NCBI GenBank assembly: GCA_043228905.1
Contig: JBHGNT010000006.1
Coordinates: 14,942,001 to 15,006,000, forward strand
DNA from: Azolla caroliniana
Lineage: Eukaryota; Polypodiophyta
Direction: 5' to 3'
DNA length: 64,000 bases
Numbering within the stretch: the stretch's first letter is position 1; each line of letters opens with the position of its first letter. The notes beneath the pieces are model-generated. The model was not told the origin of the DNA. It was given only the letters and a program-made list of their open reading frames with translations, and did not search any database. Shown piece by piece: positions 21,641-31,750 of the stretch. A program made the translations under genes and the position numbers.

Positions 21641-23094
21641 ATGGTTTCGGATAATGAAGAAGTCGGCGAGGACTTCTTCGGGTCAGCTAAAGTAACAACA
21701 AGAAAGGGGAGCACTCCGGCGCTTAACAAATTCGACGAGAGCAAGTACGATGGGGAGTGGCTCCAGATCGGTGGGTTCCTGAAGACAATGACACCGGACG
21801 CGGCGTGGACGAAGGAAGAGGCAACCGGATTCGGAAGAAAGTGTACCGATTCTTCCTACGGGACGGGAGCATATGGAAGCACCTGAAGAAGAGAAACGGC
21901 ATCCCACTCCAAGTGGTGGCGAAGAAAGAGGAACAAGAAGAATTGCTGACGGCGTACCACGAGAGTCCCTGAGCCGGACACCGCGGGACGTGGGCCACAT
22001 TCGAGAAGCTAAAGGGGAAGTACTGGTGGCCGGGACTATACAGGGACATGCATCGGTTCAAGATGACTTGCGAAAGCTGTCAGGTGCACTCCATAGTCCG
22101 ACATCAGGACGAGCTTCACCCGACCTACCCTCCGACCGTCCACTTCAAGTGGATGGTGGATCTGGTGACGATGCCGATGGGGGTAGGGCAGATGCGGTAT
22201 TTGGTGCTGGCTTGGGAGGACCTGACAAACCAGGTGGAAGTCCGAGTGTTGAAGAGCAAAATGACTGCGGCCGTGTGCCGATTTCTGATCGAAGAAGTGG
22301 TATGCCGGTATGGGTGTGTAGGTAAGATCGTGGCCGACTGCGGGGAATTGGACGTGCAAGAGGCGGAAGAGCTGTTTGACCGGCTAGGAATTAAACTCTC
22401 GCTCACCACAACGTACAATCTGGAGGCTAATGGGAAGGTGGAGCACGGACACAGGCCGATCGTCAAAGCGTTAGTACGGGCGTGTGGAGGCCAAGTCGGG
22501 AACTGGCCGCAGCTCTTACCCTACGCGTTGTGGGTGGACCAAACTACGCACAGTTCGGTAACTGGGTTCATGCCGGCAGAGCTAATGTACGGGCAAAAGC
22601 CGATCATGCCAATGGAGCAGACAATCTCCTCATGGGCCACGGTGGACTGGAAAGACGAGATGAGCCGGGAAGAGCTGTTAGCGGCACGGATTCGGCAGCT
22701 GCAGCAATGATCGGAGGACGTGGACCGAGCCGCGGAGAAGCTGCGGAGGGCGAGGGTAAAGAACAAAGGACGGTTCGACCGGACTCACCGACTGAGACCA
22801 AAGAAGATCGAGGAAGGCGACTGGGTTCTAGTGTACGACAACAACCTCGACAACCAGCACAAGGCAATGTGGAAGTTTGCAAGAAGGTGGTTCGGGCCTT
22901 ATGTGGTGACAAGTGCCAAAGACAATGGGACCTACCATCTCGCGGAGCTCGACGGGACAAGGATGCCGGTATCGGTGGCGGGGAAGAGGATCAAAACATT
23001 CAAAAAGCGGCACGAGTTTGAACCGGACCAAGACGACCTGGATGGCGACAACGACCGGCATGGAACGGATGCCGATATGGAGGACGAAGGATGA
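21641..23094 (+). pseudogene. element K integrase
   Basis: The N-terminal zinc-binding part is shifted (21757-21972). The core is in one frame from 22048: CESCQVHSIVRHQDELHP, WMVDLVTMP (first Asp), VADCGELDVQEAEEL (Asp of DRGEL type kept, next Arg to Cys), LEANGKVEHGHRPIVKAL (ERGH changed to EHGH) and LLPYALWVDQTTHSS. A stop at 22708 separates the C-terminal part (DRAAEKLRR to RWFGPYVV, a GPY-like module), which ends at 23094. Confidence 0.8.
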
Positions 23095-23168
23095 GCATGG
23101 GCTGGTCTTCTCCGGCAAGAGTCTAATTTTGGTGCATACCGGTGGATGCGCGGTTAGGTGGGGGCGGA

Positions 23169-23853
23169 TGTCGTGGAGAAAACCGTCCCTAGGCAGAAAC
23201 CGCGTATAACGTGTGTAAACTGGCCCATACACGTGGGCACAAGTTTTGTTGTATAGTACATAGATAGGTACAAGTCGGGTGAGGTGAAATCCTAAGTAGC
23301 ACGCATTCAGTAGGGCGAAAATCGAGCGTATCCCTGTCTGAAAGGACAGGGAATAAACATGATGTAACGGGTGGTAACAGCCTCCCTCCTTGGGCTATAA
23401 AAGAGAGGGAGAGGTATTGAAAAAGGGATTGCGTTTGTGGAGGACGAAGAGTTGCCGGACTGGAACCAAGTGCTTCTCCTCTCCTCTGTCGTCTCCATAA
23501 TCGTTCTGTGCAGGTTTAGGGAGGCTGACTCTGCTCCATGGGACACCCGAGTGCTCCCGGTAGAGTCTCCATCTCGCGTTCTGTGTGTGTGTGTGTGTGT
23601 GTGTGTGCACAGGCGTCGGAGCCCATCACTCGCTGGCTTGCCGGTTGTAACACCTTGATTTATATATACATAAACATTCGTTCTGTCTCCATCTCACGTT
23701 CTGTAGCCAGTTGCAATTCCTGTGATTCTGTGGGTCTGTGCGCGTGTGAATTACATCGTTAGTTTCCTTCCCCTCCCCTCATTTGGTTATTTCTCGGTCC
23801 GAGACCCCGGTGTTCCCGCCTTGTTCTCCATGCACGCGCGTAAGAACGCGACA
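23169..23853 (+). repeat. 3' LTR of Ty3 element K
   Basis: 685 bp, TGTCGTGGAG to GCGACA, preceded by the polypurine tract (taggtgggggcgga). Aligns throughout with 17998-18683 with a few percent difference. (GT)n tract near 23582-23606. Confidence 0.92.
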
Positions 23854-23857
23854 ACAG

Positions 23858-25020
23858 ATTCCATCGCCAGAGATGATGAAGCCGAGAAAACGGAGGCTGG
23901 TGCTTCCCCATCGACACTTCTTCCATTGGAGTTGCAAGTTATGCTTAGTTATGCAAGCGAGGACTTCAGCGAGAGTTTGTAGATGATCCTCCCAAGTGGT
24001 CGTGTGGATAAGGATGTCGTCGAGATAAACAAGGAGGACGACTTTATTGATAAGGTCGGCAAAGATGGAGTTTGCCATGCTTTGGAATGTGCTGCCGGCG
24101 TCAGACAGGCCAAACGGCATGCGGGTGAACTGGAACAGGCCGCGTCATGTGCGGAATGCGGTCTTGTGGGCATCAGATGGCTTTAAGGGGATCTGCCAAT
24201 ATCTCGAGGCTAAGTCGAGGGAGGTGAAATAACGGGAGCCCCCGAGTTGGTTCACGAGGTCGTCCACACGAGGGAGCGGGTAGCGGTCATGGATCGTCAC
24301 TTTGTTGAGTGGGCTAAAGTCGATGCAAAAGCGGAAGGTGCCATCATCTTTCTTGACGAGGTGGGGTTCTGAAACCCAATCGCCGATGGAAGGAATGATA
24401 ATACCTTTGGTGAGCATATTGGTGACGGCAGCATCGATGCGATCGTGGTCGAAGGGGGAACGTTGGCGTGTAGCCATGCGGATGGGAGCGGCATCCCTGG
24501 TACGAATGACATGTTCTACGGGGAAAGAGACAGTAGCGGCATGCGTGGGTTGGGGGGCTAGTAACAATTGGCAGACGGAGACTAACCGCTCCTTGGGACT
24601 GAGGGCCACTTGAACTTGGCTGAGGTGGGGGACATGGGGGCTATCGTGTAGGAGGGGGATAGGGGGAGCTTGTGGGACAATCAGTTTGTGAGCATCGAAA
24701 TCAATCATAGTGCAACGCTTGAGGAGCCAATCGCAACCTAAGGTGAGGGGGAAAAGTTGGTGGGGCAAGACATAAAAGTGGTGTGAGAATGTGAGAGTGC
24801 CTAAGGTAACGATGCAATGGGCTTGCGTGCAAGAGTGGTATAGATGTTGGTGATCGCCAAAAAGGACTTGGATGGAAGGAGCGGTGGTTGTGGGGAGGCC
24901 TAATTGGTGAACTAAGGCGGTGCTAATTGGAGAGATACTACTACCAGAGTCTAATAGGATGGTGTGTGTGGAGTGATTAATGGTGGCGAGAGCGGTGTAT
25001 CCCTTTGAACTAGAAGAGGC
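23858..25020 (-). pseudogene. element E protease and reverse transcriptase
   Basis: Minus strand: the protease reads ILLDSGSSISPIS at about 24965 with an intact DSG. Then come LTLGCDWLL and the RT lead-in VEHVIRTRDAAPIR. RT has VKKDDGTFRFCIDFSPLNKV, PLPRVDDLVNQLGG, YFTSLDLASRYWQIPL, MPFGLSDAGSTFQSMAN and the catalytic LVYLDDILI (YLDD intact). A frameshift lies near 24130-24145. The family is a non-chromovirus Ty3 element; I cannot place it more precisely. Confidence 0.83.
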
Positions 25021-25059
25021 GGACGCTTGGACGTGGGGGGGCTGGCCTTTCCATCAATA

Positions 25060-25261
25060 CCCCGGAAGTTAGTTTCCCGGAAGCTTAGCCAACGATGCGA
25101 CGTCAGCCATGGTTATCTGGGCTTGCTGCTTGTGAGATTGTTGCTGCAATTTCCGGCAATAACGTCGGACATGTCCATAATTGTGGCAGTAGAAACACTT
25201 CGGGCATCCTTGGGCATCGCGATTAGGAAGGTTTCGGCGAGTCTGCATCTGCACATTTTGG
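25060..25261 (-). pseudogene. element E gag C-terminus (zinc knuckle)
   Basis: Minus strand: QNVQMQTRRNLPNRDAQ, then CFYCHNYGHVRRYC, a complete CX2CX4HX4C knuckle. The upstream part of gag lies at 32557-33376 and ends PMDIDV; the codons join exactly once element O and its acgt duplication are removed. Confidence 0.85.
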
Positions 25262-25265
25262 ACGT

Positions 25266-26069
25266 TGTCGTAGTGTAGGTTGCACACTATGTGGAAATTA
25301 TATTTTCGTCCCTCCGGATAGAGAATGGAGTGCTCGGTGAGAACCGGAAGAAAACGGCATACCGGCAAGGTGGAAAACGGCATACCGGCAAGGAGGAAAA
25401 ACGGCATACCGGCAAGGAAGAAAACGGCATACCGGCAAGGAAGAGCCGGATAAAGAGACATAAATGTAAAAAAAAAGGAAATACTCACTACTGCGCAGGG
25501 CGTGATTCAAACTCTGCACCTCCACGTTGACAAACCCCAACCTTACCATTACATTAACTTATCTTAAGTGTTTTAAATATAGATAAGACCTTTATTTATG
25601 CATACCTTTATTAAAAGGTAAATCGTGTATTTTTTTAATATATGAAAAAGACGAGACACTAAAAATAACTCATGCACATCTAGCGTGCATGAGCCCTATA
25701 CTTAGGAAATAAAAAAGCATCACATGCACATTTAGTGGACATGAACACTTTTGTAATAAAAAAAAAGCATGAAGCCATGCTTAGCTCTTCCTTCCTTATA
25801 TAAGGAGGAGAGAAATATGTAAAGGGTTGTTGATTATTTGGATTAAGAATTAATCAATACAAAAATTATTCGTGGGATTCACGATTTATACATCTACTTC
25901 TCTCCTCCTTATATAATATAGTATACTCGTGTGATTCACGAGTTTCTTATCTTTCTCTTTGCTATTTACTCATAATTAATCTCTATCTCACGAACTTCTT
26001 TCTCCTAGTCCAAGACCTCTGTGGTTCCCACCCGACTCACGCAACGATCCGGAGCCGAAAGGCACGACA
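25266..26069 (+). repeat. 5' LTR of Ty3 element O
   Basis: 804 bp, TGTCGTAGTG to GGCACGACA. Four near-perfect copies of a 20-23-bp unit (acggcataccggcaagg) lie at about 25347-25443. The primer-binding site tggtgaacccgacgtga starts at 26074. It differs from the 3' LTR by about six substitutions and one block near 25905, where about 22 bases replace a longer stretch. Confidence 0.95.
25347..25445 (+). repeat. tandem acggcataccggcaagg units in O 5' LTR
   Basis: Four direct copies, each 20-23 bp with short variable joints (gtggaaa, gaggaaaa, gaagaaa). The same array occurs in the 3' LTR at about 31819-31916. The array lies in the U3 part, upstream of any TATA-like sequence, so it may act as a promoter element; that is inference. 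Confidence 0.85.
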
Positions 26070-26107
26070 CAGTTGGTGAACCCGACGTGAAAACGGGTGG
26101 CAAGGAG

Positions 26108-28147
26108 ATGGAGGCTCAACAAGCTAACAATATGATGGCGATGTTCGAACGGATGCTTCAAGAACAACGCACGATGTCGGAGATTTCGGCATCAGTAGAG
26201 CGGCTCGTGCAACGCAACGGGCAATTTAATGGTAAGGACGTGTCGCGATATTTGCAGGACTACAAGGCGGAGATGCTCCGGTGCCGGGCTTCGGAAGGAC
26301 TGCAAGTGACATCCTTTAACCGGGTGGCGACCGACGGGCTTCAAGGGAGTATCCACGGGTTGCAACAACAAAATCCGACGTGGGAAGCATTCGAAGAGGC
26401 GTTAAAGACCACATTTGCCATCGAGGACTCCTCCAAGGCAACGCGGAGGGGATTCGAGGATTGGGTGGAAACGTCAGGTAAGGGGCTGAAGGTCCTCGAA
26501 GTGTTTTCGACATTCGAAAGTCGGTTCGGGAGGTTGTCCACGAGAGATCAAACTATTCTTGCACCGGACAAAGTCATCATGTTTTTGCGAGCTGTGGACG
26601 TCCGGGACCGGAAAGATCTCGGAGTGCTTCTTGAGGACACGACCACCGAAAGCGGCCTCACCGAAACATGGGAAAGCGTGCGGGATATCGTCGCGCGGTA
26701 CACGAAGAGGGGGCAATGGCTTGCCAACGAAGAAAAGAGGGTTTCGGAACCGATTCCGAAACCGAGAACGGGACTGGAAGACCATCAACCGAGGGCTCGG
26801 GAGATTACGGCCGAGAAGGGAGTCGACGCGTCTACGGTGGAGCAGCTGCTGAAGGAGATGGAGAATCTAAAGATCGCGATGGTGAAGAAGTCGGATGACC
26901 GCCCCACAAGCTCCAAATATACGGATCGACGGTGCATATGGTGCGATAGCGCCGAACACGATCGGAGGGATTGCGACGACCATAAGGAGGCGCTACGACG
27001 GGATCTCATCTACTACGAGGGAAACCGGATTCATTCGATGGACTCTCGGAAGCCACTCCGACCGAACTTCCAGAAAGGCGGCATGAAGAAGGTGCTCGAG
27101 GAGGAGTTAGCAGCAAGAAGCAACTATGCGACAACCGCGGGAATATGTGTCGGGGAGTCAACGGGAGCGAAGGCGTCTTTCTGGCCGGAGGTGCTAGGAA
27201 ACACCGAGAAAACCGACTCCAACGATATCCGAAACACCGCGGAAGGCGTCCGGGAAGCTACGGGATGGGAGTGCCCTGTCGACAAGAATAGCATATACGC
27301 CCTGTGTCAATTACATGAGGTGTATGTGGACGAGAAACGACGGCGCACGGAGGATGCGGCCGGACCATCGAAGATACCGGAAAGCTGGAACTCCGGAGGT
27401 AAGGGAAAAGAAAAGGCGACTCCGGCATTCAAGCTCGCCTCGGACATAGAACAACAAACCGACTTGAAAAGAGTGTTCGAGGAAAGAATCTTGGATAGCC
27501 GGGTAGATTTTTCGCTGCGGGAACTACTCGGAATAGCGAAGAAGGAGTTTCACGATCTTCTCGTGGATCTTGTGAAAAGGAAGAGACAAAGTACGGAGGA
27601 AAATGCTCCAAGGGTGAATGCAAATACCGTTTCAATGAACGACACCGAAGTGGAAGGCGAAATTCCGAACTCCCACTATACAAGGCCACACTGGGCACGT
27701 GCGACTACGGAGACTCCGGTCCGAATCGGCAACATCAAAGAACCCGTGCTAGCATTGATTGATCACGGATCGGAGATCAACTTGATGTCCAAGGAGTTCT
27801 ACCGAAAGGGGAAGTGGCCTATAAACACCAACCATGGATGGAAGATTCGGGCAGCCACGAAAACGACAGAAGACCTATTTGCGGCTTGTCCGGATGTGAC
27901 GGTAAAGATCGGGGATGTCGAAATTGACCAAAATTTCTTTGTGCAGGATGAGGTTTCACATTCTGTCATCCTCGGCCAACCCTTTATCACGGCTTCACGG
28001 ATGGAGACGAAGGTGCTCGATAGTGGTGCGGCTTTTGCGCGAATTCGGAGCCAAAACGGAGGGAAATCCGTCCAATTCCTAACGGTGCCGGCAAATCACG
28101 AAAGGAACAAGAGGGAACTCTTGTCCCAAGTGAGAATGGATTTTTAA
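26108..28147 (+). CDS. element O gag-protease
   Basis: The ATG at 26108 is the first after the primer-binding site and gives 679 residues. The capsid region includes VQRNGQFNGKDVSRYLQDYK and WVETSGKGLKVLEVF. The zinc knuckle CIWCDSAEHDRRDC (CX2CX4HX4C) is near 26930. The C-terminal part includes ERILDSRVDFSLRELLGIAK and the protease ALIDHGSEINLMSKEFY (near 27750) and HSVILGQPFITASRMETKVL. The active site reads DHGS, as in H and K. Gag would form particles, and the protease would mature them. The open frame also extends upstream into the LTR without ATG. It ends TAA at 28145-28147, 134 bp before the next frame. Confidence 0.88.
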   Translation: MEAQQANNMMAMFERMLQEQRTMSEISASVERLVQRNGQFNGKDVSRYLQDYKAEMLRCRASEGLQVTSFNRVATDGLQGSIHGLQQQNPTWEAFEEALKTTFAIEDSSKATRRGFEDWVETSGKGLKVLEVFSTFESRFGRLSTRDQTILAPDKVIMFLRAVDVRDRKDLGVLLEDTTTESGLTETWESVRDIVARYTKRGQWLANEEKRVSEPIPKPRTGLEDHQPRAREITAEKGVDASTVEQLLKEMENLKIAMVKKSDDRPTSSKYTDRRCIWCDSAEHDRRDCDDHKEALRRDLIYYEGNRIHSMDSRKPLRPNFQKGGMKKVLEEELAARSNYATTAGICVGESTGAKASFWPEVLGNTEKTDSNDIRNTAEGVREATGWECPVDKNSIYALCQLHEVYVDEKRRRTEDAAGPSKIPESWNSGGKGKEKATPAFKLASDIEQQTDLKRVFEERILDSRVDFSLRELLGIAKKEFHDLLVDLVKRKRQSTEENAPRVNANTVSMNDTEVEGEIPNSHYTRPHWARATTETPVRIGNIKEPVLALIDHGSEINLMSKEFYRKGKWPINTNHGWKIRAATKTTEDLFAACPDVTVKIGDVEIDQNFFVQDEVSHSVILGQPFITASRMETKVLDSGAAFARIRSQNGGKSVQFLTVPANHERNKRELLSQVRMDF

Positions 28148-28281
28148 AGCGGACTGTTGCGGAGTGGGGAAGTGATAGTCCGAGAAGCCCTGATACTCCA
28201 CACAGGAAGAAAACTCTCGGAGCAAAACAAGTACGAATCGGCCCGGATGGGGCATCTACGTACACGGCCGTAACCGGAGGA

Positions 28282-30318
28282 ATGAAGAAACAATACCGAC
28301 AAGTGGAGGATAAGTTACGGTCGGCATCAATAATAAAAGAAGACGAAGAAATCGTGGGAGTGATCGAGGAAGTGTTCTATGGGAATACACTACAACGGCT
28401 TGAAGAGCTTGCGGAAGATAAAAGCCAAGGGAACCGGGTAGTCCCGGTGGAATCGGTCGAGATGTACGAGATCGTTGCGAAAATGGGGCCGGATGCGCTC
28501 CGCAAAGAAGAAGCAATGGTAAGTACGAAATACAAGACCGTGGAGAAGAAGGTGAAACCGGCCGCGGGACCACTACCCGCCGATAGCGAACAAAAGAAGA
28601 AAGAAGTCTCGGGAGATCCGACACTTCGGAAGTCCGTGGATATCGGACATGCCTTCACAGATGAGACCCGAAAGAAACTTCGGATCGGTGGAGGTGGGTT
28701 CCTCTTACAAGAAGAAGAAAAACGGTTTCGAGAGATGTTGGAGCAACATGGCAAAGCATTCGCGTTCACATCAAGGGAGATCGGATGCATTGATCCAAAG
28801 ATAGTGGAGCCGATGGTGATTTTCACGATTGATCATGTACCGTGGAACCTGAAGCCGATTCCGGTGCCACGGGCGCATATTCCGAAAGTCATCGACTTGC
28901 TCAAGGAGAAGGTGGCGATGGGGATTCTAGAGCCATCAAGTGCTCCGTACTCAAATCGATGGTTTACGGTTCCGAAGAAGAATGGGTCACTCCGATTCAT
29001 CCAAGACTTGCAACCGGTGAACAAGGTCACGATCCGGAACTCGGGAGTCGGTCCGATAGTGGACGAATTCGCGGAAGCTTTTGCCGGACGTGCGATATAC
29101 TCCATCGGGGACCTATACTCGGGGTATGACCAATTCCAACTAGCCGTGGAGAGCCGAGACATCACTACCATGCGGACACCGATAGGACTAGTTCGAATGT
29201 GCACACTACCACAAGGAGCGACAAACTCGGTTGCACATATGATGAACGCGATGAACAAGGTGCTTCGAGATTGCATCCCGGAGATAACGATGCCGTTTCT
29301 AGATGACATTCCGATGAAAGGATGCGCGGTGGAAGAAAAAGATGAGACTATGGATGATCGGGGATGCCGAAAGTTCGTGGTCGACCATATTCATGATTGC
29401 GAGAAAGTGTTGCGAAAGCTAGAAGATGTGCACCTAACACTTTCCGGGGAGAAATCGGCATTCGGGCAAGAAGAAATATTGGTGGTCGGACATCTATGTG
29501 GACCCTACGGCCGAAGACCGTCACCAACAAAGATCGATGCGATTCAAGCTATGAAGGAAGTATGCGAGTCAACATCGGAAGTCCGAAGGTTTCTGGGTGC
29601 GTGTGCATTCTATCACATATGGATTCCGCACTATGCACATATAGCGGACCCGCTCTATCACTTGTTGCGGAAAGGTAAGAGATTCGAGTGGAAACCGGAA
29701 CACACTAAAGCCATGAGGAAGCTCAAGAAGACACTATGGAGGGCGGAATCACTTAAGAAGCCAAGCTACGAGCGGCCAATCATAGTAACGGTTGATACAA
29801 GTCCGACCGGTATCGGGTGGGTCATCAATCAAGCCGACTCGGATGGTTCGCGGTATCCGATCCGATTTGGAGCAAAGGTCCTCAACGAAAGGCAACGCGG
29901 ATATGCACAAGTCAAAAGAGAATTGTGGGGAGTCGTGTCGGCGATAAAATCGGATCGAGATTATTTGATCGGAGCTGAAGTGGTGATCGAGACGGATTGT
30001 CTTCCGATACTCGGGATGATGCGGTGTTGTACGATACCGGATGTGGCTATGCTAAGGTGGATTGCATATGTCAAGTCACTTAATCCGGAGGTTCGACACA
30101 TCTCGGGGAAGGACAACACGGTAGCGGACATGTTATCGAGGGCGCGGTTTGAAGACGACATAACCGAATCAGATAATGAAGAAGTTTCCGAAGACTACTT
30201 CACGTCAGAACACATATGCCGAGTGAACGTGATCCGAGAATTCCGGGAAGAAGAATACGAGGGGGAAACCTTGATGATCGTAAAAGATGCTACAAGAGGT
30301 CGAGGATTCAACCAATGA
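28282..30318 (+). CDS. element O reverse transcriptase-RNase H
   Basis: 678 residues. The RT lead-in is PVPRAHIPKVIDLLKEKV, followed by EPSSAPYSNRWFTVPKKNGS and FIQDLQPVNKVTIRN. The palm reads YSIGDLYSGYDQFQLAVESR (Asp of motif A), LPQGATNSVAHMMNAM and the catalytic MPFLDDIPMKG: FLDD in place of the common YxDD. RNase H follows with VTVDTSPTGIGWVINQA and HISGKDNTVADMLSRA. It starts at ATG 28282 after a 134-bp gap from gag-protease. Its end overlaps the integrase frame by about 30 bp. The FLDDxPxKG form and the FIQDLQPVN block resemble fungal Ty3 elements more than standard plant lineages, from memory of those families. Confidence 0.9.
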   Translation: MKKQYRQVEDKLRSASIIKEDEEIVGVIEEVFYGNTLQRLEELAEDKSQGNRVVPVESVEMYEIVAKMGPDALRKEEAMVSTKYKTVEKKVKPAAGPLPADSEQKKKEVSGDPTLRKSVDIGHAFTDETRKKLRIGGGGFLLQEEEKRFREMLEQHGKAFAFTSREIGCIDPKIVEPMVIFTIDHVPWNLKPIPVPRAHIPKVIDLLKEKVAMGILEPSSAPYSNRWFTVPKKNGSLRFIQDLQPVNKVTIRNSGVGPIVDEFAEAFAGRAIYSIGDLYSGYDQFQLAVESRDITTMRTPIGLVRMCTLPQGATNSVAHMMNAMNKVLRDCIPEITMPFLDDIPMKGCAVEEKDETMDDRGCRKFVVDHIHDCEKVLRKLEDVHLTLSGEKSAFGQEEILVVGHLCGPYGRRPSPTKIDAIQAMKEVCESTSEVRRFLGACAFYHIWIPHYAHIADPLYHLLRKGKRFEWKPEHTKAMRKLKKTLWRAESLKKPSYERPIIVTVDTSPTGIGWVINQADSDGSRYPIRFGAKVLNERQRGYAQVKRELWGVVSAIKSDRDYLIGAEVVIETDCLPILGMMRCCTIPDVAMLRWIAYVKSLNPEVRHISGKDNTVADMLSRARFEDDITESDNEEVSEDYFTSEHICRVNVIREFREEEYEGETLMIVKDATRGRGFNQ

Positions 30319-31750
30319 TAAAGAAAGGAGAGCCGAGATCCGAAGGAAGAAGAGGCAAGTCCAAAAGTTCTTCTTGGAAAACGGTTTAATATGGAGGATG
30401 CCGAAAAGACCGGATGGGATACCACTTCGAGTAGTCGGGACGAAAGAGCAACGAAACCGGATAATGTCCGAGTTCCACGAATCCGATTGGGCTGGACATC
30501 GAGGAACATGGGCAACTTTTGTGAAAATCAAGCAAAGATATTGGTGGAAGAACATGTATAAAGATGTCGCGGAGTTCACAGAAAGCTGCGAGAAATGTCA
30601 AGTCTACTCCGGGGTTCGACACCGAGATGAGCTGCATCCGACATTCTCACCGACAATCAACTTCAAGTGGATGGTCGACATTGTAGCTATGCCGACCGGG
30701 ATTGGACAAAAGAAATACTTGGTGTTAGCTCGAGAAGATCTCACAAACCAAGTTGAAGGTCGAGTGCTTCGGAGGAAAACGTGTGCCGCGGTGTGCCAAT
30801 TTCTTTTGGAAGAAGTGTTTTGTAGGTACGGCTGCGTAGGACAAGTGATTGCGGACCGGGGAGAACTCGACTCGGACAAAGCTAGGGGATTCTTCGCCAA
30901 ACATGGAGTTCGGTTAACGTTGACAACGGCCTACAATCCGGAGGCCAACGGGAAGATCGAACGAGGACATAGTCCGATCGTGAAAGCACTTGCGAAGGCA
31001 TGCGACGGAAGGGTGAAGGATTGGCCACAAATGCTTCCGTATGCACTATGGGCGGATCGGACGACGCATAGCTCCGTGACCGGTTACATGCCGGCAGAAC
31101 TCATGACCGGACAAGCACCGGTAATGCCAACGGAAACCGCAATCGCGACATGGACAATACTACCGTGGAAGGAAGAGATGAGCCGGGAAGAACTACTAGC
31201 GGTCCGGATACGACAACTGGAGGGAAGACCGAAAGATGTAGCGGAAGCGTCACGCCGACAACAAGAAGCACGCTTCCGGAACAAAAGCCGGTTCGACACA
31301 AAGCACCGACTACGACCGAGGAGGATTGAAGAAGGAGATTGGGTGATCGTCTATGATAGTAGCTTGGACCATCAACATACAACGATGCGGAAATTCGCGA
31401 AAAGGTGGTTCGGGCCGTATGAGGTTCGGAAGGTCTTCGACAACGGGACGTACCGATTGTCCGAGTTGGATGGAACAATACTACGAGTGCCTATAGCCGG
31501 GAAGCGGGTGAAGATTTTCAAGAAGCGGACCGACGACAAACCTTATGTGATCCAAGTCGAGGCCGACAAAGAGGAGCAATCGAACGAAGACCACAATGAT
31601 GCGGGAAGCGAAGAAAGTGGATTACAACTCATAGTCGACATAAGGGGAGAATCGGAGGAAGCTTCGGATGAAGACGGATACGAAGAATCAAGAACTTCGG
31701 CACATACCGGAGGATGTGCGGGTTTGGAGGGGGCGAGTGTCGTAGTGTAG
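30287..31750 (+). CDS. element O integrase
   Basis: 487 residues from ATG 30287, in a different frame from RT-RNase H and overlapping it. Zinc-binding part: HESDWAGHRGTW with CEKCQVYSG. Core: WMVDIVAMPTG (first Asp), VIADRGELDSDKARGFFAKH (second Asp) and PEANGKIERGHSPIVKAL (Glu), then MLPYALWADRTTHSSVTGYM. The C-terminal module RWFGPYEVRKVFDNGTYRL is GPY/F-like. The last residues run 13 bp into the 3' LTR. In element H the RNase H and integrase are in one frame, so the overlap here is either a frameshift mutation or a programmed shift. Confidence 0.88.
   Translation: MLQEVEDSTNDKERRAEIRRKKRQVQKFFLENGLIWRMPKRPDGIPLRVVGTKEQRNRIMSEFHESDWAGHRGTWATFVKIKQRYWWKNMYKDVAEFTESCEKCQVYSGVRHRDELHPTFSPTINFKWMVDIVAMPTGIGQKKYLVLAREDLTNQVEGRVLRRKTCAAVCQFLLEEVFCRYGCVGQVIADRGELDSDKARGFFAKHGVRLTLTTAYNPEANGKIERGHSPIVKALAKACDGRVKDWPQMLPYALWADRTTHSSVTGYMPAELMTGQAPVMPTETAIATWTILPWKEEMSREELLAVRIRQLEGRPKDVAEASRRQQEARFRNKSRFDTKHRLRPRRIEEGDWVIVYDSSLDHQHTTMRKFAKRWFGPYEVRKVFDNGTYRLSELDGTILRVPIAGKRVKIFKKRTDDKPYVIQVEADKEEQSNEDHNDAGSEESGLQLIVDIRGESEEASDEDGYEESRTSAHTGGCAGLEGASVVV

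Larger units (their letters stand above)
17998..23853 (+). mobile_element. Ty3/gypsy element K, RT-deleted
   Basis: LTRs of 686 and 685 bp (17998-18683, 23169-23853). Flanking 4-bp sequences are acgg (17994-17997) and acag (23854-23857), a target duplication with one change. Removing K restores the RT frame of element E. The interior has gag, protease, RNase H and integrase, but the reverse transcriptase core between about 20750 and 21040 is gone. Same family group as H (opposite orientation). Confidence 0.9.

Noticed and set aside
25347-25445. CRISPR-like direct repeats
   Set aside because: The units are nearly contiguous with no unique spacers and repeat in both LTRs of a retrotransposon in plant DNA.
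25069-25488. A 139-codon minus-strand gene across the O LTR start
   Set aside because: It is a chimera: the last part is the zinc-knuckle end of element E gag, the first part is the antisense of the O LTR repeat array.
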